Assembly (NCBI RefSeq): GCF_021646545.1
Contig: NZ_JAKIRP010000009.1
Coordinates: 62,001-126,000, forward strand
DNA from: Chitinophaga filiformis
Lineage (GTDB): Bacteria; Bacteroidota; Bacteroidia; Chitinophagales; Chitinophagaceae
Length of the DNA stretch: 64,000 nt
Reading direction: 5' to 3'
Notes under the pieces: generated by a model
The model's input: only the letters and a program-made list of their open reading frames with translations
Told to the model about the DNA's origin: nothing
Databases searched by the model: none
Shown here: one piece after another, positions 45,639 to 54,025 of the stretch
Layout of the letters: every line of letters starts with the position of its first letter
Position numbering within the stretch: the first letter of the stretch is position 1
Translations under genes and position numbers: made by a program

Positions 45639-47804
45639 ATGAAACAACTGATTCAATCCTTCAAGACAGGTGACACCATCCTGGAAGAAGTCCCTGCACC
45701 GCAGGTGTCGAGAGGACAGGTATTGATAAGGACAACAAGAAGTCTTGTTTCACTTGGTACGGAAAGAATGCTGGTGGAATTTGGAAAGGCGAACCTTGTC
45801 CAGAAAGCCAGGCAACAACCTGATAAGGTAAAGCAGGTGCTGGACAAGATCAGAACAGAAGGACTGATGCCAACGCTGGAGGCGGTATTTAACAAACTGG
45901 CGCAACCGCTTCCGCTGGGATATTGTAATGTGGGGAAAGTGATTGCTGTAGGAGAAGGCGTCAGCGAATTTAAAGTAGGCGACAGGGTAGCATCCAATGG
46001 TCCGCACGCGGAGATCGTATGTGTGCCACAGAACCTGGTGGCTGCTATACCTGCAAATGTGTCTGACGATGAAGCAGCATTTACTGTTATCGGCTCCATC
46101 GGGCTGCAGGGCATCCGGCTCTGTAACCCTACACTGGGAGAGACTATCGTAGTAACAGGCTTAGGACTGATAGGCATGATCACTGCTGAACTCCTGCTGG
46201 CTAACGGCTGCCGGGTAATAGGTATTGATCTCGACGCGGAGAAGATTGCATTGGCGAGGAAAAAAGGTATAATAGGTATTAATCCTGCAGAGGGCGCAGA
46301 TGTTGTGAAATCTGTGCTGGACGAAACGCAGGGACGCGGTGCTGATGGTGTGATCATCACAGCATCTGCAAAGACGGACGAGATCATATCACAGGCGGCC
46401 AGGATGAGCCGCAAAAGGGGAAGAATAATCTTAGTAGGCGTCATAGGTCTGAACATCAGCAGGGCCGAGTTCTATGAGAAGGAGCTCACATTCCAGGTAT
46501 CCTGTTCTTATGGGCCGGGACGATATGACGAAGAGTACGAACAGCGGGGAATAGATTATCCGCTGCCATTTGTGAGGTGGACGGAGAAGAGGAACTTTGA
46601 AGCCATCTTACAGGCTATTTCATCCCGTAAACTGGATGTGGCCTCACTGATCTCTGAAAGAGTGCCACTGGATGAATATAACAGGGTATATGGCAGCATT
46701 GGTAAAAGCCGGTCTATAGCCTCGCTGCTTGTGTACAAAGAGAATGCAGTTCCGCTGCCTACTGTACATGTGCTGCCTGCTATTTCCTTTGCAGGAAAGA
46801 AAGGTGTATGGGGTATTATCGGCGCAGGCAACTTTACCAAAATGACTATGCTGCCGGCCCTGGAAAAAGCAAAAGCAGATATTAAGTATATCGCCAGTGC
46901 GGGCGGCATTACAGGAACAGCGCTGGCGAAGAAATATAAAATAGCGCTCAGTACAACGGACTACCAGGAAATACTGAGAGACAGGGAAACAGATGGCGTG
47001 ATGATCACAACACGTCATAATACACATGCCTCCATGGTGCTGAAAGCACTGGCCGCAGGAAAACATGTGTTTGTAGAGAAACCCCTGGCATTGAACGAAG
47101 ACGAACTCGATCAGATCATTGATGCATATGATGGCACAGTGACACTTACAGTCGGCTTTAACCGCAGGTTTTCACCGCATGTGCAGAAAGTAAAACAACT
47201 GGTGGGGAATACTCCCATGAATATCATTGCCACGATGAATGCAGGGGCTATTCCTTCTAATGTGTGGGTGCATGATATGAAAGTGGGTGGTGGTCGTATT
47301 ATAGGGGAGGCCTGCCATTTCATTGATCTTATTACTTACCTGACAGGCAGTAAGATAACAGCCGTTTGTATGAATGCGATGGGCTTACATCCTGCTGAGA
47401 ATACAGATAACGCCTCCATACTATTGCAATATGAGAACGGGTCTACCGGCGTGATCAACTATTTCTCTAACGGGTCAAAATCTTATCCGAAGGAAAGGAT
47501 CGAAGTCTACTCACAGGAAAGGACCGCCATCATCGACAATTATAAACAGACGACCGGCTACGGCTTCAAAGGATTCTCAAAACTTAAGACGACCCTGGAC
47601 AAAGGGCATAAGGCGCAGTTCGAGGCTTTGATCAGCCGTATCAAAAACGGCGGCGCACCTCTGATCCCCTTCGATGAGATCGTCAATACGACAAGAGCCA
47701 GTTTTGCGGCTGTCAGAAGCCTGCAACAGAACGGATGGGTGAGACTGGACCAGGTGAGGGTAGCGGCGCCGGTTGTTGCAGAGCCGGCAGAAGCGCTTCA
47801 ATAA
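45639..47804 (+). CDS. Bi-domain oxidoreductase: medium-chain dehydrogenase plus Gfo/Idh/MocA
   Basis: The first half of this 721-residue protein is a medium-chain dehydrogenase (GYCNVGKVIAVGEGVSEFKVGDRVA; Rossmann VVTGLGLIGMITAELLLANG near residue 172). From about residue 385 a second Rossmann domain begins (GVWGIIGAGNFTKMTMLPAL), followed by the Gfo/Idh/MocA motif HVFVEKPLALNEDEL, with the EKP lysine. Such fusions recur in polysaccharide loci beside heparinase-like genes. A role in oxidising, reducing or epimerising a uronic acid or its nucleotide precursor is likely but unproven. The gene lies 35 bases before the second epimerase gene. Confidence 0.93.
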   Translation: MKQLIQSFKTGDTILEEVPAPQVSRGQVLIRTTRSLVSLGTERMLVEFGKANLVQKARQQPDKVKQVLDKIRTEGLMPTLEAVFNKLAQPLPLGYCNVGKVIAVGEGVSEFKVGDRVASNGPHAEIVCVPQNLVAAIPANVSDDEAAFTVIGSIGLQGIRLCNPTLGETIVVTGLGLIGMITAELLLANGCRVIGIDLDAEKIALARKKGIIGINPAEGADVVKSVLDETQGRGADGVIITASAKTDEIISQAARMSRKRGRIILVGVIGLNISRAEFYEKELTFQVSCSYGPGRYDEEYEQRGIDYPLPFVRWTEKRNFEAILQAISSRKLDVASLISERVPLDEYNRVYGSIGKSRSIASLLVYKENAVPLPTVHVLPAISFAGKKGVWGIIGAGNFTKMTMLPALEKAKADIKYIASAGGITGTALAKKYKIALSTTDYQEILRDRETDGVMITTRHNTHASMVLKALAAGKHVFVEKPLALNEDELDQIIDAYDGTVTLTVGFNRRFSPHVQKVKQLVGNTPMNIIATMNAGAIPSNVWVHDMKVGGGRIIGEACHFIDLITYLTGSKITAVCMNAMGLHPAENTDNASILLQYENGSTGVINYFSNGSKSYPKERIEVYSQERTAIIDNYKQTTGYGFKGFSKLKTTLDKGHKAQFEALISRIKNGGAPLIPFDEIVNTTRASFAAVRSLQQNGWVRLDQVRVAAPVVAEPAEALQ

Positions 47805-47839
47805 ATAGTACGTTGTTAATCTGTCAATAAATATTACTG

Positions 47840-48958
47840 ATGAAAATAACTCTTATAGCCGGAGCCAGGCCAAACTTCATGAAGATAGCCCCCATTATCG
47901 CCGCCATCAGAGACAGGCAGCAACAGGGCGAGGATATCAGTTACCGGCTGGTACATACAGGTCAACATTACGATAAGAACATGAGTCAGTCTTTCTTTGA
48001 ACAGCTCAACATACCCGAGCCGCACGTGAACCTGGAAGCAGGCGGCGGTTCTCAGGCAGAGCAGACGGCCAATATCATGGTGCGTTTTGAAAAAGAACTG
48101 ACAGAACATCGCCCTGAGCTCGTGCTTGTGGTAGGCGATGTTACCTCAACATTGGCATGCTCCATTGTTGCCAAAAAGCTGATGGTAAAGGTGGCCCATG
48201 TGGAAGCCGGTATAAGATCCGGAGATATCACCATGCCGGAAGAGATCAACCGTATGGTCACAGATTCCATCACGGATTATTTCTTTACCACTTCCGACAT
48301 CGCAAACGCCAACCTGCGAAAGGAAGGCAAGCTGGAAGAGCAGATCATTTTTGTCGGTAATACGATGATCGATACGCTGCTGAAACAACGTAGCCGTTTT
48401 ACGGCTCCGGCGATCTTTGAAACAGCAGGGTTAAAGCCGCAGGGCTACCTGGTGATGACCCTGCACCGTCCTGCCAATGTAGACGTGCAGGAAAACCTCT
48501 CACTACTGATCAGCGAGATAATGAACAATAGTAACGGATTGCCCGTGGTCTTCCCTGTGCATCCGCGTACGGCAAAGAACCTGGAAAGCAGCAGGCTGTC
48601 CTATCCTAATCTTCACCTGGTGGAACCTTTGGGATACCTGGAGTTTAACTACCTCGTGGAAAATGCCAAAGCGGTTATTACCGACTCCGGTGGCATTACA
48701 GAAGAGACAACGGTGATGGGTGTACCCTGTATGACACTGAGAGATACCACCGAGCGGCCGGAAACATGTACGCTGGGTACAAATGAATTGTTGGGTACAG
48801 ATCCCCGTGCTATAAAGCCGGCGATGGAAAGATTATTCCGGGGCGAGTGGAAAAAGGGCAGTATACCTCCTTTATGGGACGGCCATGCCGCTGAGCGGAT
48901 TGTCGAAAGCCTGGTAGAAATATTTGCAGTTACTGAAAAATACAGCCGCGCGATATGA
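47840..48958 (+). CDS. UDP-GlcNAc 2-epimerase family protein (second copy, WbpI-like)
   Basis: This 372-residue non-hydrolysing epimerase has LIAGARPNFMKIAPIIAAI, VVGDVTSTLACSIVAKKL, HVEAGIRSGDITMPEEINR and ITDSGGITEETTVMGVPCM. It differs clearly from the copy at 36618, with VVGDVTST in place of HGDTTTST and MPEEINRMVTD in place of [11 protein letters not shown]. This resembles enzymes acting on modified UDP-amino sugars such as WbpI, though UDP-GlcNAc cannot be excluded. It overlaps the heparinase-fold gene by 4 bases. Confidence 0.92.
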   Translation: MKITLIAGARPNFMKIAPIIAAIRDRQQQGEDISYRLVHTGQHYDKNMSQSFFEQLNIPEPHVNLEAGGGSQAEQTANIMVRFEKELTEHRPELVLVVGDVTSTLACSIVAKKLMVKVAHVEAGIRSGDITMPEEINRMVTDSITDYFFTTSDIANANLRKEGKLEEQIIFVGNTMIDTLLKQRSRFTAPAIFETAGLKPQGYLVMTLHRPANVDVQENLSLLISEIMNNSNGLPVVFPVHPRTAKNLESSRLSYPNLHLVEPLGYLEFNYLVENAKAVITDSGGITEETTVMGVPCMTLRDTTERPETCTLGTNELLGTDPRAIKPAMERLFRGEWKKGSIPPLWDGHAAERIVESLVEIFAVTEKYSRAI

Positions 48959-50850
48959 GTAGTTGGAAGACGCTGCAGAAAGGCATGAGGGTGATGCATA
49001 ACATGGGCTGGAGATACGTTGCATTCCGGTCGGTTTATGAACTTAACAGGAGAACAGGAAGGCTTAAAAAGCGCTTTCCCGGTACGCCTGCCAAGGTGAG
49101 ATACCTGACCCTGGACAGCTGGAAAAAACAGACCGTACAATTCTTTTTCAGCAGCAGGGAAGATCTGGTCATTCCCCGTAATCCGGAGCCGGAACTGGCT
49201 GCCCGTTACCGGGAGATAAAAGCTGGTAAATTGCCTTTCTTCAACGGGAAGGTGATAGACCTGGGCATTGACAGTGACTGGATGAGAAACCCTGACAGTG
49301 GCTTCGTGTATAAACGTGATCAGCACTGGACAGAGATAGAGGATTATTCAAAGGAGGCCGGCGATATCAAATTTGTATGGGAAAAGGCGAGGTTCGCTTA
49401 CCTGTATGATATTATCCGGTATGACTATCATTTTAAGGAGGATTGCGCCGCTTTTGTACTGCAGAATATCCTGTCCTGGATAAAGGCAAATAAGGTGAAC
49501 TGCGGGCCTCATTATAAGTGCAGCCAGGAGATCAGCCTGCGGGTGTTGAACTGGACCTTTGCATTGTATTATTACCGCAATTCACCGCACCTCACAGAAG
49601 AAGTGTTTGACGAGATCCAGCACGCCATTTACTGGCAGCTGCATCATGTATATGAGAATATCAATTTCTCAAGGATCGCTGTAAGAAATAATCATGCGAT
49701 CACGGAAACGCTTGCCCTTTATCTGGGAGGGTTGTTATATGCTGCATTCCCCGGCTCTGCCACCTGGAAAGAAAAGGGACGGAAATGGTTGATACAGGAA
49801 ATAGAATACCAGATCTATCCTGATGGCAGCTACCTGCAGTTTTCAATGAACTATCACCGGGTGGTGGTACAGCTGTTAACGTGGGCCATCCGCCTGGCAG
49901 GGTTAAATGGTGAGAGTTTTCCTCCTGTTGTAGCAGAAAGGGCAGGGCAGTCCCTCCGGTTCCTGCGCTCGTGTATGAACGACAGCAATGGCTGGCTGCC
50001 CAACTATGGCGCTAATGACGGTGCACTTTTCTTCCGGCTGAATAACCGGCATTACCGCGATTACCGGCCGCAGTTGCAGGCACTGGCAGTATTGCTGGAT
50101 GCTGATGCAGCATTCCCGGAGGTCTATGAGGATGCATACTGGTATGGTAAAGTCCCTGCTGAAAAAGACCTTTCCGGGAAGGAATATCATGGTTTATTCA
50201 GCTATCCGGAGGGTGGTTTTTATGTGTGCCGCGAGCCGGACACTATCACGTTTATGCGTTGTGGTAATCATCGTGACAGACCTTCACAGGCCGATAATCT
50301 GCACCTTGACATCTGGTATAAGGGAGAGAACATCCTGATGGATGCAGGTAGCTATAAATACAATACCAATGAACAGACGCTCCGGTATTTCATGGGGACG
50401 GCTTCACACAATACAGTGATGCTGGACGACTATGACCAGATGGAGAAGGGCCCGCGGTTTATCTGGTATAACTGGACGCAGCGCAAAAGTGCGGTGTTGT
50501 ATGAAACAAAGGATGAATATATCTGGGAAGGGACCATATCTGCCTTTCAGCATGCAGGACCGGATATAACTCACAGGCGTGTTGTAAAGAAGAAAAAAGG
50601 TGAACCCTTCTGGCGGGTGGAAGACTACATCATGAATAAGCCGGCGCAGTTGAATATGCGTCAGCTATGGCATACGATCTTGCCGAAAGCGGTCACCTTC
50701 AATGCCAGTGACCTGCAGGGAAATAAACTGAAGGCAGAGGAAAGGACAGGGGCTTATTCTTCCTTGTATGGCGTAAGAGAGGACAGCCGTGAGTTCATTT
50801 TTACCACCAACCAGCATGCAATCATCACAGAGATAAGTTTAAACAGATAG
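48955..50850 (+). CDS. Heparinase II/III-family (alginate-lyase-fold) protein without signal peptide
   Basis: This 631-residue protein has an alpha/alpha toroid (residues about 90-390) with the conserved RNNHAITETLALYLGG and FSMNYHRVVVQLLTW motifs, and a C-terminal beta-sandwich (DNLHLDIWYKGENILMDAGS; HNTVMLDDYDQM) typical of PL12/PL15-type heparinase_II_III proteins. The N-terminus (MSSWKTLQKGMRVMHNMGWRY) is amphipathic and lacks a signal peptide. Inside a biosynthesis operon and next to the bi-domain oxidoreductase, a cytoplasmic modifying or epimerising role is possible; polymer trimming would need export. Confidence 0.9.
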   Translation: MSSWKTLQKGMRVMHNMGWRYVAFRSVYELNRRTGRLKKRFPGTPAKVRYLTLDSWKKQTVQFFFSSREDLVIPRNPEPELAARYREIKAGKLPFFNGKVIDLGIDSDWMRNPDSGFVYKRDQHWTEIEDYSKEAGDIKFVWEKARFAYLYDIIRYDYHFKEDCAAFVLQNILSWIKANKVNCGPHYKCSQEISLRVLNWTFALYYYRNSPHLTEEVFDEIQHAIYWQLHHVYENINFSRIAVRNNHAITETLALYLGGLLYAAFPGSATWKEKGRKWLIQEIEYQIYPDGSYLQFSMNYHRVVVQLLTWAIRLAGLNGESFPPVVAERAGQSLRFLRSCMNDSNGWLPNYGANDGALFFRLNNRHYRDYRPQLQALAVLLDADAAFPEVYEDAYWYGKVPAEKDLSGKEYHGLFSYPEGGFYVCREPDTITFMRCGNHRDRPSQADNLHLDIWYKGENILMDAGSYKYNTNEQTLRYFMGTASHNTVMLDDYDQMEKGPRFIWYNWTQRKSAVLYETKDEYIWEGTISAFQHAGPDITHRRVVKKKKGEPFWRVEDYIMNKPAQLNMRQLWHTILPKAVTFNASDLQGNKLKAEERTGAYSSLYGVREDSREFIFTTNQHAIITEISLNR

Positions 50851-50852
50851 TT

Positions 50853-52118
50853 ATGAAAGTCTTACTGATTCACCAGTATTTTTTAGAAGAAGACGATCCG
50901 GGGGGCTCCCGCTGGAATGAAATAACGAAGACCTGGACGGAGCAGGGCCATAGTGTAACAGTGCTGGCAGGCATGATGCATGCAAACGGATCGGAGAAAC
51001 GTGCTGAGTACAAGAAGAAATATTTCGTGAAGAAGCAGCAGGGAGAGGTGACGGTGTGGAGATGTCATGTATCTGAGTCTTACAACCGCAACTTCCTGGG
51101 GCGTTTATGGGGTTATTTCTGTTTTATGTTTTCTTCATTGTGGGGTGGGCTGTTTAAAGTGAAGGGAGATTTCGATGTGGCGATCGTTACTTCACCACCT
51201 TTGTTTGTGGGGTTCTCCGGGTATGTGCTGTCGAGGGTAAAGCGGGTACCTTTCCTGTTTGAGGTAAGAGACCTGTGGCCCGAATCAGCTATTGATTCCG
51301 GGGTGCTCAAAAACAAAATGATCATAAAGCTGGCCTGTTGGTTTGAAGGTTTCATCTACAGGAAGGCATCACTGATCAACGTGCTGACACCTGCGTTTTT
51401 CAATACGTTAAGAGATAAGAAGAATGTACCGGAAGACAAGCTGATCTTTATTCCCAACGCGGCCGACTTTACACTGTCAGACAATCTACTGGATACGTTT
51501 GACAGAGATGCCTTCAGGAAAGAGCACGGTTTGAATGGTCATTTTGTTATTACTTATGTAGGCGCTCACGGTGTAGCCAATGATCTGGAACAGGTGCTGA
51601 AAGCCGGCAAGCAGCTGGAAGATACGCCGGTATTATTTCTGCTGATAGGACAGGGAATGGATAAGAAACGCCTGCAGCAGGTAGCAGATGATATGAAGGT
51701 AACGAACGTACGTTTTCTCGATCCCGTGCCTAAACGGGAAGTGTTCAAGTATATACTGGCATCGGAGATGGGGGCATCTGTTTTAAAAAAAGCGGATACT
51801 TTCAAAACAGTTTACTCGAATAAAACGTTTGATTATATGGCATGTAAGAAACCGATCCTGATGGCTATTGATGGCGTATCCCGGGAACTGGTGGAAACAG
51901 CGGAAGCAGGCGCTTATGTAGAGCCTGAAAATATTGCTGAGTACAACCGCATTATCCGGGAATACCTGTTAGAGCCCGACAGGATCATAAGGGAAGGTGA
52001 GAACGGCTTTGCTTATGCGAAACAGAATTTTGACAGACAGGTATTGGCATTACGGTATATAGATTTTATTCAACAAAAAATTTTAAAAACCGGAAGTTTA
52101 AGCAATGCAGTTGTATAG
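50853..52118 (+). CDS. Glycosyltransferase family 4 protein (WbuB-like)
   Basis: This 421-residue enzyme starts with LIHQYFLEEDDPGGSRWNEI, the N-terminus typical of the WbuB/WcaL-like group, and has FEVRDLWPESAIDSG in the acceptor domain. The donor half has FVITYVGAHGVANDLEQVL, FLLIGQGMDKKRLQQV and SNKTFDYMACKKPILMAI. WbuB-like enzymes often add a fucosamine-type sugar as the second residue of O-units. It is 2 bases after the heparinase-fold gene and its end overlaps the initiating transferase gene by 14 bases, so the first two assembly steps may be encoded together. Confidence 0.92.
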   Translation: MKVLLIHQYFLEEDDPGGSRWNEITKTWTEQGHSVTVLAGMMHANGSEKRAEYKKKYFVKKQQGEVTVWRCHVSESYNRNFLGRLWGYFCFMFSSLWGGLFKVKGDFDVAIVTSPPLFVGFSGYVLSRVKRVPFLFEVRDLWPESAIDSGVLKNKMIIKLACWFEGFIYRKASLINVLTPAFFNTLRDKKNVPEDKLIFIPNAADFTLSDNLLDTFDRDAFRKEHGLNGHFVITYVGAHGVANDLEQVLKAGKQLEDTPVLFLLIGQGMDKKRLQQVADDMKVTNVRFLDPVPKREVFKYILASEMGASVLKKADTFKTVYSNKTFDYMACKKPILMAIDGVSRELVETAEAGAYVEPENIAEYNRIIREYLLEPDRIIREGENGFAYAKQNFDRQVLALRYIDFIQQKILKTGSLSNAVV

Positions 52119-52788
52119 TAAGATCATAAAGCCGTTGATGGATGGCATAATCGCGTTTGTTGGGCTGGTAGCACTTTCACCGTTGCTTGTTTTGCTTACA
52201 GTGTTCCTCTATGTGGCCAACAAGGGAAAACCATTCTTCCTTCAGCCCAGGCCCGGCACGCACGGACGGATCTTCAGGGTTGTCAAGTTCAAAACAATGA
52301 ATGATAAGCGGGCAGCGGACGGACAGCTGTTGCCTGATGAAGCAAGGCTGACCCCGGTAGGAAAATTTATAAGAAAAACCTCTCTCGATGAACTTCCACA
52401 GTTAATAAACGTTTTAAAGGGAGATATGAGTTTGGTAGGCCCCCGCCCCTTATTAGTTGAATATCTGCCATTGTATAATGACCTGCAATGGAAAAGACAT
52501 AGAGTTAAACCGGGTATTACAGGCTGGGCACAGGTAAATGGCAGAAATGCCATCAGCTGGCCTCAACGGTTTGCCTATGACGCATGGTACGTAGATAATA
52601 TCAGCTTCGCGCTGGATGTAAAGATCATGCTGATGACGGTACTGAAGGTGATACAATCCGAAGGTATAAGTTCCTCCTCATCAGCCACCATGGAGAAATT
52701 TGCCGGCAACGGGGTACCGCAACCCGAAGGTATAGGTTCCTCCTCATCAGTTACCATAGAAAAACTTACCAGAAACGAGGTACAATAA
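52105..52788 (+). CDS. Initiating sugar-phosphate transferase (PglC/WcaJ-type) with duplicated tail
   Basis: This 227-residue protein is a monotopic phosphoglycosyl transferase of the small PglC size. A reentrant hydrophobic helix (residues about 12-32) is followed by FLQPRPGTHGRIFRVVKFKTM, TSLDELPQLINVLKGDMSLVGPRP (with the catalytic Asp-Glu) and VKPGITGWAQVNGRN. It would load the first sugar phosphate on undecaprenyl phosphate. After residue about 184 come two copies of a 21-22-residue Ser-rich unit that no known family member explains. The PglE-like aminotransferase gene follows. Confidence 0.93.
   Translation: MQLYSKIIKPLMDGIIAFVGLVALSPLLVLLTVFLYVANKGKPFFLQPRPGTHGRIFRVVKFKTMNDKRAADGQLLPDEARLTPVGKFIRKTSLDELPQLINVLKGDMSLVGPRPLLVEYLPLYNDLQWKRHRVKPGITGWAQVNGRNAISWPQRFAYDAWYVDNISFALDVKIMLMTVLKVIQSEGISSSSSATMEKFAGNGVPQPEGIGSSSSVTIEKLTRNEVQ
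52657..52785 (+). repeat. In-frame tandem duplication in the sugar transferase tail
   Basis: Copies at 52657-52722 (66 bases) and 52723-52785 (63 bases) share CCGAAGGTATA, TTCCTCCTCATCAG and ACCAT at matching places. Both encode the pattern EGIxSSSSxTxEKxxxNxV and the second ends directly at the stop. Confidence 0.93.
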
Positions 52789-52828
52789 GTTATGAAAAAA
52801 TGATACAAAACCTTTAAACCTTACGCGT

Positions 52829-53971
52829 GTGAATACAAAAATCTGGCTCTCATCACCCCATATGGGACACAAGGAACTTGAATACGTACACGAGGCCTTT
52901 AAAACCAACTGGATAGCCCCTTTAGGACCTCATGTGGACGGATTTGAACGTGACGTTGCTGCTTACACCGGCGCAGGTCATGCCGCTGCATTATCATCAG
53001 GAACAGCAGCTTTGCATATGGCGCTCATTTTACTGGGCGTGGGAAAAGGAGATGAAGTGATCTGTCAGAGTATGACATTTGCTGCTTCTGCCAATCCCGT
53101 TATGTATCAGGGAGCCACACCCATTTTTGTGGACAGCGAGGAAGAAACCTGGGGAATGGACCCCGACCTGCTGGAAGAAGCCATTAAGGACAGGATTGCC
53201 AACGGTAAAAAGCCTAAGGCGATCATTCCGGTGCACTTGTACGGTATGCCCGTAAAAATAGATGAAATAATGACCGTAGCGGCAGCATACGACATCCCGG
53301 TGGTGGAAGATGCTGCGGAGGCGCTGGGCTCTACCTTTCAGGATAAGGCGTGTGGCACATTCGGAAAGCTGGGGGTACTCAGTTTTAACGGTAATAAGAT
53401 CATTACCACCAGCGGTGGCGGCGCCCTGGTAGGAAATGATGAAGACCTTATTAAAAAGGCCCGCTTCCTGGCCACACAGGCCAAAGATGCTGCACCACAT
53501 TACCAGCACAGCCAGCTGGGCTACAACTACCGGATGAGTAATGTATGCGCAGGCATAGGCCGGGGCCAGATGGAAGTGCTTAACGACCGTGTGGCACAGC
53601 GAAGGGCAAATCATGACTACTACTTAAATCAGCTGGGCGATCTTCCGGGCATTACTTTTGTTATGGAACCGGAGGGATTTTATTCCAACAGGTGGTTGAC
53701 AACCATACTGGTGAATCCCGCCGAAAGTAACGGTGTTACCAGGGAAGAGATCAGAATTGCGCTGGAAAAAGAAAATATAGAGTCAAGGGCTGTATGGAAG
53801 CCAATGCATATACAGCCGGTATTTGAAGGCGCTCCTGCTTATGTGAATGGTACGTCCGAAAAATTGTTTGACCAGGGACTTTGTTTGCCCAGCGGATCGA
53901 ACCTTACCCACAAAGAACTGGACAGAGTAATTAATATATTCAATGAAGTAATGCAGCCGCAAAAGGTATAG
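52829..53971 (+). CDS. DegT/DnrJ/EryC1-type aminotransferase (PglE-like), GTG start
   Basis: This 380-residue PLP enzyme matches the PglE/nucleotide-sugar aminotransferase group. The start is GTG at 52829, since the family N-terminus (KIWLSSPHMGHKELEYVHEA) begins there and no nearby ATG keeps it. TNWIAPLGPHVDGFE, AALSSGTAALHMAL and the lysine motif SFNGNKIITTSGGGALVGND are typical of enzymes acting on UDP-4-keto-6-deoxy-GlcNAc. Its substrate would come from the dehydratase at 29931 and the amino sugar would go to the PglD-like acetyltransferase at 60508. Confidence 0.93.
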   Translation: MNTKIWLSSPHMGHKELEYVHEAFKTNWIAPLGPHVDGFERDVAAYTGAGHAAALSSGTAALHMALILLGVGKGDEVICQSMTFAASANPVMYQGATPIFVDSEEETWGMDPDLLEEAIKDRIANGKKPKAIIPVHLYGMPVKIDEIMTVAAAYDIPVVEDAAEALGSTFQDKACGTFGKLGVLSFNGNKIITTSGGGALVGNDEDLIKKARFLATQAKDAAPHYQHSQLGYNYRMSNVCAGIGRGQMEVLNDRVAQRRANHDYYLNQLGDLPGITFVMEPEGFYSNRWLTTILVNPAESNGVTREEIRIALEKENIESRAVWKPMHIQPVFEGAPAYVNGTSEKLFDQGLCLPSGSNLTHKELDRVINIFNEVMQPQKV

Positions 53972-54025
53972 GGCGACTGATACCGGCATAATAAAAATGC
54001 GGTTGCGTAAAAAAAGGACGTGAAC

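Noticed and set aside
48955-50850. Secreted polysaccharide lyase
   Set aside because: The N-terminus has no signal peptide or lipobox, and the gene is embedded in biosynthesis genes, so secretion is not supported.
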